Origin: JBHIYN01 sp041984235
Lineage (GTDB): Bacteria; Pseudomonadota; Gammaproteobacteria; Ga0077536
Reading direction: 5' to 3'
DNA: 64,000 nucleotides
NCBI GenBank assembly: GCA_041984235.1
Contig: JBHIYN010000006.1
Span: 124,001 to 188,000, forward strand
The position numbers and the translations under genes are program-made. The notes under the pieces are model-generated. The model was not told where the DNA came from. It worked only from the letters and a program-made list of their open reading frames with translations, and did no database searches. This document shows positions 60,215-64,000 of the stretch, piece by piece; positions within the stretch are counted from its first letter, which is position 1, and each line of letters starts with the position of its first letter.

Positions 60215-60460
60215 TTACTCTGCGGTGCCCGCGGCGTAGGTGCTCAGCGAGCCGGTGTCGTCGTCGACGCTGGTATCCGGGGTGTCGATGTTGGAGGCCG
60301 CGGTGTTGCCGGCCAGCTCCTCGGTCATGACGCCCATCTGTTCCTTCACGGTGTCGCCGAACAGGCCGTAGATGGCGATTGCGGCAATGGCGATGAGCGC
60401 GACGATGATGATGTACTCCGTCATGCCCTGGCCAAGCTGCCTGAGTTTCTGTGTCGACAT
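60215..60460 (-). CDS. flp: Flp major pilin
   Basis: 81 residues from the ATG at 60460, with GGAGG 8 bases upstream. Leader MSTQKLRQLG|QGMTEY: class III prepilin site with Gly10 at -1 and E15-Y16 at +5/+6, then a hydrophobic helix (IIIVALIAIAAIAIYGLFG), then a short Ser/Thr/Asp tail. This is the structural subunit of the Flp pilus. It is the first gene of the minus-strand Tad operon and should be the most strongly expressed. Confidence 0.93.
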   Translation of the reverse strand: MSTQKLRQLGQGMTEYIIIVALIAIAAIAIYGLFGDTVKEQMGVMTEELAGNTAASNIDTPDTSVDDDTGSLSTYAAGTAE

Positions 60461-60682
60461 GGTAGTCCTCCAGAGTGCCGGCGCGGACGCTCCGCGCGCG
60501 GGAAAAGCGCTTAGGTTCTCGTCGCAACAATATACGAAGCCGGCGGTTTAGCCAATCGGACGGCACGCAATTTTGCACTTGCGTCGCGACCGTGGCCGGA
60601 CGCCCGCGGGCCGCGTTCCGGTACTATCGGCAACCATGACGGAAGCTCGAGCGCAGCGGGCGGGGACGGGTCCGGCGGCGCC
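60461..60682. promoter_or_regulatory. Intergenic region between flp and the DUF192 gene, probable divergent promoter region
   Basis: 222 bases without a gene. On the minus strand TATATT (bases 60534-60529 region) with a weak TTGGCT upstream at about 15-base spacing is the best promoter-like pair for flp. No clear operator was seen. Confidence 0.35.
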
Positions 60683-61045
60683 ATGAACGTCGGCAGCCTG
60701 GTCGACGCGGTACATGGCGTCATCATCGTGCCCACGGTGTATCGCACCACCACGCCCTGGGAACGCCTGCGCGGCCTGCTCGGGCGCCCGCCGCTGGGCT
60801 TCGGCGAAGGTTTGCTGATCGACCCCTGCGGCAGCGTGCATACCATGTTCATGGGCTATGCCATCGATCTCGTCTACCTCAACCGGCTGCTGATCGTGAC
60901 CCGCGTGGTGCCGGCGGTCGTGCCCTGGCGCGGCTCGATCGGCTTCGGCGCCGCGATGACCCTGGAGCTGGCAGCCGGCACGGCGGCGGACGCCGGGATC
61001 GAACGCGGCCTGGCCCTGCGCTGGCGCGAGGGCGGCGCAGCATGA
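60683..61045 (+). CDS. DUF192 family protein
   Basis: 120 residues, whole-length DUF192: WERLRGLLGRPPLGFGEGLLIDPCGSVHTMFMGYAIDLVYLNR and a TLELAAGTAADAGI end, where HTMFM-x-Y-x-IDLVYL is the family core. Function unknown; some members have a signal peptide, this one lacks it. Its stop overlaps the next gene (ATGA at 61042). It is divergent from the flp gene, so it may be tied to the pilus, but this is only position. Confidence 0.82.
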   Translation: MNVGSLVDAVHGVIIVPTVYRTTTPWERLRGLLGRPPLGFGEGLLIDPCGSVHTMFMGYAIDLVYLNRLLIVTRVVPAVVPWRGSIGFGAAMTLELAAGTAADAGIERGLALRWREGGAA

Positions 61046-62508
61046 GGTGCGGGCGCGCTGTCGCCGGGTTGCTGTGCAGCATGCTGCTCGCGCCCGGCGC
61101 GGCGGCGACCGTGCATGAATACCGGGTCAGGCCGGCGGCGGACCTCGCCACGCTCGCGGTGCGCGCCTGCCCCGCCGCGCCCGGCGGCGTGCTGGTCGCG
61201 GACGACGCCGAGGCGCCCGCCGTGCTGCGCCGCGCGCGGGCCGAGCCCGGCGGCCGCAGCCTGGCGCCGCGCGGCGGGCGGCTCACGCTCGTCGCCGACG
61301 AGCGCTGCGTCGACTACGAGGTCGATCTCGCCGCCGCAGCGGCGCTCAACCCGCGTTATGCCGCGCTGGACGAGCACAACCGCGCCCTGGCCGTGGCCCT
61401 GTGGCTGTGGCTGCCGGCAGGCGGCGGCGAAGCCGTGCTGGAAGTCGGCTTCGAGCTGCCGCAGGGCATGGCGGTGTCGGTGCCGTGGCAGCCGATTGCC
61501 GGCGCGGGAACGCGCACACCGCGGTTCCGCGTTCCACCCTCGCCGCGCAGCGACGCCGCGGTCAGCGCCTTCGGCCGTTTCGCGCATTGCAGCATCGGCC
61601 TTCCGGGTACGACCCTGCGCGCAGCCATCCTCGGCGGCCACACGGCCGGCCGGCCGCGCGAGCTGGCGGCCTGGCTGGCCGCCGCGGCCGGGAACGTCAA
61701 CCGGGTCTACGGCCGCTTCCCGCATCCCGCGCCGCAGGTGCTGGTGGTGCCGGTGGCGCGCGGACGCGTAGACCGCGGTGAGCCGGTGCCGTTCGGGCAC
61801 GTCATCCGCGACGGCGGCGAGGCGGTGCAGTTCTACGTCAACCAGCGCCGCGCACTGGCCGACTTCACCGCCGACTGGACCGCGACCCACGAGTTCGCCC
61901 ACCTGCTCATCCCCTACGTCGACGCCGACGAGAAATGGCTGTCCGAGGGGCTCGCCAGTTACTACCAGAACGTGCTCATGGCGCGCGGCGGCGCCTATAC
62001 CGAGCAGCGTGCGTGGCGCAAACTGATCGAGGGTTTCCGCCGCGGCGAGCGCTCGGTGCCGCACCTCTCGATCGAGGCGGCCATGCCGGTCGGCGGCTGG
62101 GACGGGCTGATGAAGACCTACTGGGGCGGCGCCGTGCTCGCGCTGATGGCCGACGTCACCCTGCGCGAGCACAGCGACAACCGCGCTTCGCTGGACAGCG
62201 TGCTGGACGCGCTGCAGGCCTGCTGCCTGCCCGCGGCCGCAGGCTGGAGCGGACGGCGGCTGGTGCGCGAGCTCGATCGGCTGGCGCCCTTCGCGCTGTT
62301 CGAAGCGCTCTATGACCGCTATCGCGGCGCGCGCGGCTTCCCCGACTTCGCGCCCCTGATGGCGCGCCTCGGCGTGGCGCTGACCGACACCGGGGTGCGC
62401 TTCGACGAGGGTGCCGAGCTGGCCAACGTGCGGCGCGCGATCATGGCGGATGCGGCGCCGGCGCCGGCCGTCACGGTCGATTGCGCGGCCGATGGCGACG
62501 CGCGATGA
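61042..62508 (+). CDS. Exported zinc metallopeptidase (gluzincin-like)
   Basis: 488 residues. Signal peptide MRCGRAVAGLLCSMLLAPGAAA. The zinc site is H283-E-F-A-H287, and E302 in KWLSEGLASYY is the third ligand, resembling M1/M61 peptidases (WLxEGxAxYY), though the helix gap is 14 residues instead of the usual 18. Other family landmarks are GGHTAGRP, YWGGAVLALMADVTLRE and a helical C-terminal part. Coupled by a 4-base overlap to the DUF192 gene. A periplasmic processing or maturation role for surface proteins is conceivable, but no substrate is evident. Confidence 0.8.
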   Translation: MRCGRAVAGLLCSMLLAPGAAATVHEYRVRPAADLATLAVRACPAAPGGVLVADDAEAPAVLRRARAEPGGRSLAPRGGRLTLVADERCVDYEVDLAAAAALNPRYAALDEHNRALAVALWLWLPAGGGEAVLEVGFELPQGMAVSVPWQPIAGAGTRTPRFRVPPSPRSDAAVSAFGRFAHCSIGLPGTTLRAAILGGHTAGRPRELAAWLAAAAGNVNRVYGRFPHPAPQVLVVPVARGRVDRGEPVPFGHVIRDGGEAVQFYVNQRRALADFTADWTATHEFAHLLIPYVDADEKWLSEGLASYYQNVLMARGGAYTEQRAWRKLIEGFRRGERSVPHLSIEAAMPVGGWDGLMKTYWGGAVLALMADVTLREHSDNRASLDSVLDALQACCLPAAAGWSGRRLVRELDRLAPFALFEALYDRYRGARGFPDFAPLMARLGVALTDTGVRFDEGAELANVRRAIMADAAPAPAVTVDCAADGDAR

Positions 62509-62575
62509 GTTTGGTTAGGCTTGCCCGGGAAGCGCGGGGCGCTCCGCCACCGCGCGTACGAGGGGAGAATGCAGC

Positions 62576-62911
62576 ATGGGCATGGGTAACGTCGGCACCA
62601 CCAAGGTGTACGAGAACGATCGCATCATCGTGTGGGAATTCACGCTCGAGCCGGGCGAGGAAACGCCCCTGCACCGGCACGAGCACGACTATGTTTTCTA
62701 CGTGCTCGACGGCGCGCCGCTGGAAGTGTTCGATGCCGACGGCAACGATCTCGGCACCCTGGACGCCAGCGCCGGCTCGACCTTCGCACTGAAGATGGAC
62801 GGCGACGACCTCGTCTCCGTCGATGGCAAGGGACACCGGGTTCCGGCCCTGCACAAGGCGCGCAACGCCGGCCAGACCCGCTACCGCGAGATCCTGGTCG
62901 AGACCAAGTAG
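62576..62911 (+). CDS. Small cupin protein
   Basis: 111 residues, a single cupin barrel: the metal site HRHEHDY (H-x-H) and the Glu two residues on, followed by YVLDGAPLEVFDADG and the second half FALKMDGDDLVSVDGKGHRVPALHKARN, with the His of the second motif in KGHRVP. Few enough residues for a stand-alone metal-binding enzyme or sensor; reaction unknown. The ribosome site is weak (GGGGAG 13 bases upstream). It lies 67 bases after the peptidase and 16 bases before a hydrolase gene. Confidence 0.8.
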   Translation: MGMGNVGTTKVYENDRIIVWEFTLEPGEETPLHRHEHDYVFYVLDGAPLEVFDADGNDLGTLDASAGSTFALKMDGDDLVSVDGKGHRVPALHKARNAGQTRYREILVETK

Positions 62912-62927
62912 GCTGCGCGGCCCGGCC

Positions 62928-63647
62928 ATGAGCACCTTCGTCATCGTGCATGGCGCGTGGCACACCGGGGCGCAGTTCGAGGCCACCGCCGCGTCGCTGC
63001 GCGCGGCGGGACACCGCGTGCACCTGCCGACCCTGGCCGGCAACCGCCCCGGCGACGACAAGCGCTCGGGGCTGAGCGAGGCCATCGACTCGCTGCTGGC
63101 CTACGTCGAGGCGCATGACCTGCACGACTTCGTGCTGGTCGGCCACAGCTACGGCGGCATGATCATCACCGCCGCCGGCGATCGACTGGGCGCGCGCATC
63201 CGGCGCCTGGTCTACTGGAATGCCTTCGTACCCAACGACGGCGAAGCGCTGGTCGACCTGGTCCCGCCGCACTACGTCGCCCTGTTCGAGAACCTGGTCG
63301 CCGAAGACGGCTCGGTCACCCTGCCCTACCCGATCTGGCGCGACGCCTTCATCAACGACGCCGACGCGGCGCTGGCCGAATCCGCCTACGCCGAGCTCAA
63401 TCCCCATCCCTACCGCAGCTTCACCGAGGGCATCTCACTCAGTCGCGATCCCGCAGCCTTCGAAACGCCGAAGTCCTACATCAACTGCACCGAGGACACC
63501 GCGTTACCGCACAGCCACGGCTGGCATCCGCGCCTGTCGGAGAAGCTCGGCCTGTTCCGCCTGGTACAGGGGCCGGGCAGCCACGAGCTGTGCTTCACCG
63601 ACCCGCAGCGGCTGGCGCAGCGCGTCATCGAAGCCGGCCGCGACTGA
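62928..63647 (+). CDS. Alpha/beta hydrolase
   Basis: 239 residues with no signal. IVHGAWHTGAQF is the oxyanion loop, GHSYGGMIITAAGD the nucleophile elbow (GxSxG), and GPGSHELCF the His. The HGAWH...GHSYGG pattern belongs to the methylesterase-like/2-hydroxy-carboxylate hydrolase branch common near catabolic genes. It sits 16 bases after the cupin, suggesting coordinated expression; substrate unknown. Confidence 0.87.
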   Translation: MSTFVIVHGAWHTGAQFEATAASLRAAGHRVHLPTLAGNRPGDDKRSGLSEAIDSLLAYVEAHDLHDFVLVGHSYGGMIITAAGDRLGARIRRLVYWNAFVPNDGEALVDLVPPHYVALFENLVAEDGSVTLPYPIWRDAFINDADAALAESAYAELNPHPYRSFTEGISLSRDPAAFETPKSYINCTEDTALPHSHGWHPRLSEKLGLFRLVQGPGSHELCFTDPQRLAQRVIEAGRD

Positions 63648-63688
63648 GCGGTTATCATCGGCGCTCGTCTCAGCACCCGGCTTCGCGA

Positions 63689-64000
63689 ATGACCGACGAC
63701 ATCCCCAGCGACCCGCTCGCCCTCGCGCGCGCCGCGACCGCCAGCATGCATGCGCGCGACCGCGCTTCACAGCATCTCGGCATCACCCTCGACGAGGTGC
63801 GCCCCGGCTATGCACGCATGTCCATGCCGGTGGTCGAGTGGATGCTGCAGGGCCACGACGTGTGCCACGGCGGCATCATGTTCGCGCTGGCCGACACCGC
63901 CATGGCCTTTGCCAGCAACTCGCACAACGCGGTGCATCTCGCGCTCAACGCCAACATCGATTTCCTGCGCCCCGCGCAGCTCGGCGAAACCCTGACCGCG
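63689..64000 (+). CDS. paaI: PaaI-type thioesterase, 3' end outside the window
   Basis: The first 104 codons of a hotdog-fold thioesterase: MARDRASQHLGITLDEVRPGYARMSM-like start (here after MTDDIPSDPLALARAATASM), then CHGGIMFALADTAMAFASNSHN, the hallmark of PaaI with the catalytic Asp in ALADTA, and INFLRP-like IDFLRPAQLGE. PaaI hydrolyses ring-hydroxylated phenylacetyl-CoA to free the pathway of dead-end CoA esters, suggesting that a phenylacetate cluster may lie beyond the window. No stop codon occurs before base 64000. Confidence 0.85.
   Translation, partial: MTDDIPSDPLALARAATASMHARDRASQHLGITLDEVRPGYARMSMPVVEWMLQGHDVCHGGIMFALADTAMAFASNSHNAVHLALNANIDFLRPAQLGETLTA

Noticed and set aside
57897..60239. 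780-codon open frame on the plus strand opposite the TadG-like and TadE-like genes
   Set aside because: Shadow frame of high-GC coding DNA; composition is Arg/Val/Glu/Asp-rich without domains, and the minus strand carries recognisable Tad genes.

Overview
The window is high-GC DNA (long spurious antisense frames almost everywhere) with tightly packed genes, many 4-bp ATGA overlaps and GTG/TTG starts. The gene families (homogentisate pathway, Baeyer-Villiger monooxygenase, P450s, luciferase-like oxidoreductases, TRAP transport, Nei, MtfA, NnrS, a Tad pilus) point to an aerobic, metabolically versatile proteobacterium, most likely a gammaproteobacterium of the hydrocarbon- or steroid-degrading kind. 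That placement is inference; no rRNA or tRNA gene is present to confirm it.

Layout. 1-2.9 kb: an unknown gene, an EthD-domain gene whose start abuts a broken IS3-family remnant, and a frame-disrupted gene ending in a VPLPA-type sorting signal. 2.9-10 kb: AhpD-like protein plus class III cyclase, YghU-type glutathione transferase, a TetR gene divergent from a Baeyer-Villiger-type monooxygenase with two strong palindromic operators between them, an exonuclease and NnrS. 10-22.8 kb: Nei, MtfA (with a rho-independent terminator), a DUF1329 Tat protein, class II aldolase and acyl-CoA dehydrogenase-like pair, VOC protein, Na/Pi cotransporter, HmgA, an RND exporter fused to a cyclic-nucleotide-binding domain, and a tandem PilZ protein. 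22.9-37.4 kb: hydrolase, beta-hydroxyacid dehydrogenase-like protein, fumarylacetoacetase-like protein, HAD protein, two P450s with a CmcJ/GA4-desaturase-like protein, GNAT, hydrolase, a 1209-residue iron-sulfur flavoprotein, host-attachment-like protein and MAPEG protein.

37.5-46.5 kb: a TetR-centred divergon. To the left lie TetR, TRAP binding protein, fused TRAP permease and an SDR; to the right lie an LLM oxidoreductase, a hydrolase and a GFA-family protein; a 16-3-16 bp perfect inverted repeat sits in the shared promoter. A second SDR + LLM pair follows.

46.5-60.5 kb: one minus-strand Tad (tight adherence) pilus operon, read from 60.46 kb down: Flp pilin, TadG-like, TadE-like, secreted accessory protein, second prepilin-like protein, CpaB/RcpC, a small secreted protein, secretin, FHA-fused TadA/CpaF ATPase, TadB, TadC, TadD-like lipoprotein, TadE-like. 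CpaB carries an unusual C-terminal extension of about 40-residue repeats, and the small protein next to it ends in a tail resembling the CpaB tail. No prepilin peptidase, TadZ/CpaE or RcpB is seen. Divergent from flp are a DUF192 gene and a secreted HExxH peptidase, then a cupin, a hydrolase and a PaaI-type thioesterase cut by the window end.

Themes: aromatic/lipophilic compound catabolism under TetR control, nucleotide second-messenger parts (class III cyclase, cNMP-binding RND, tandem PilZ), and surface adhesion through a customised Tad machine.
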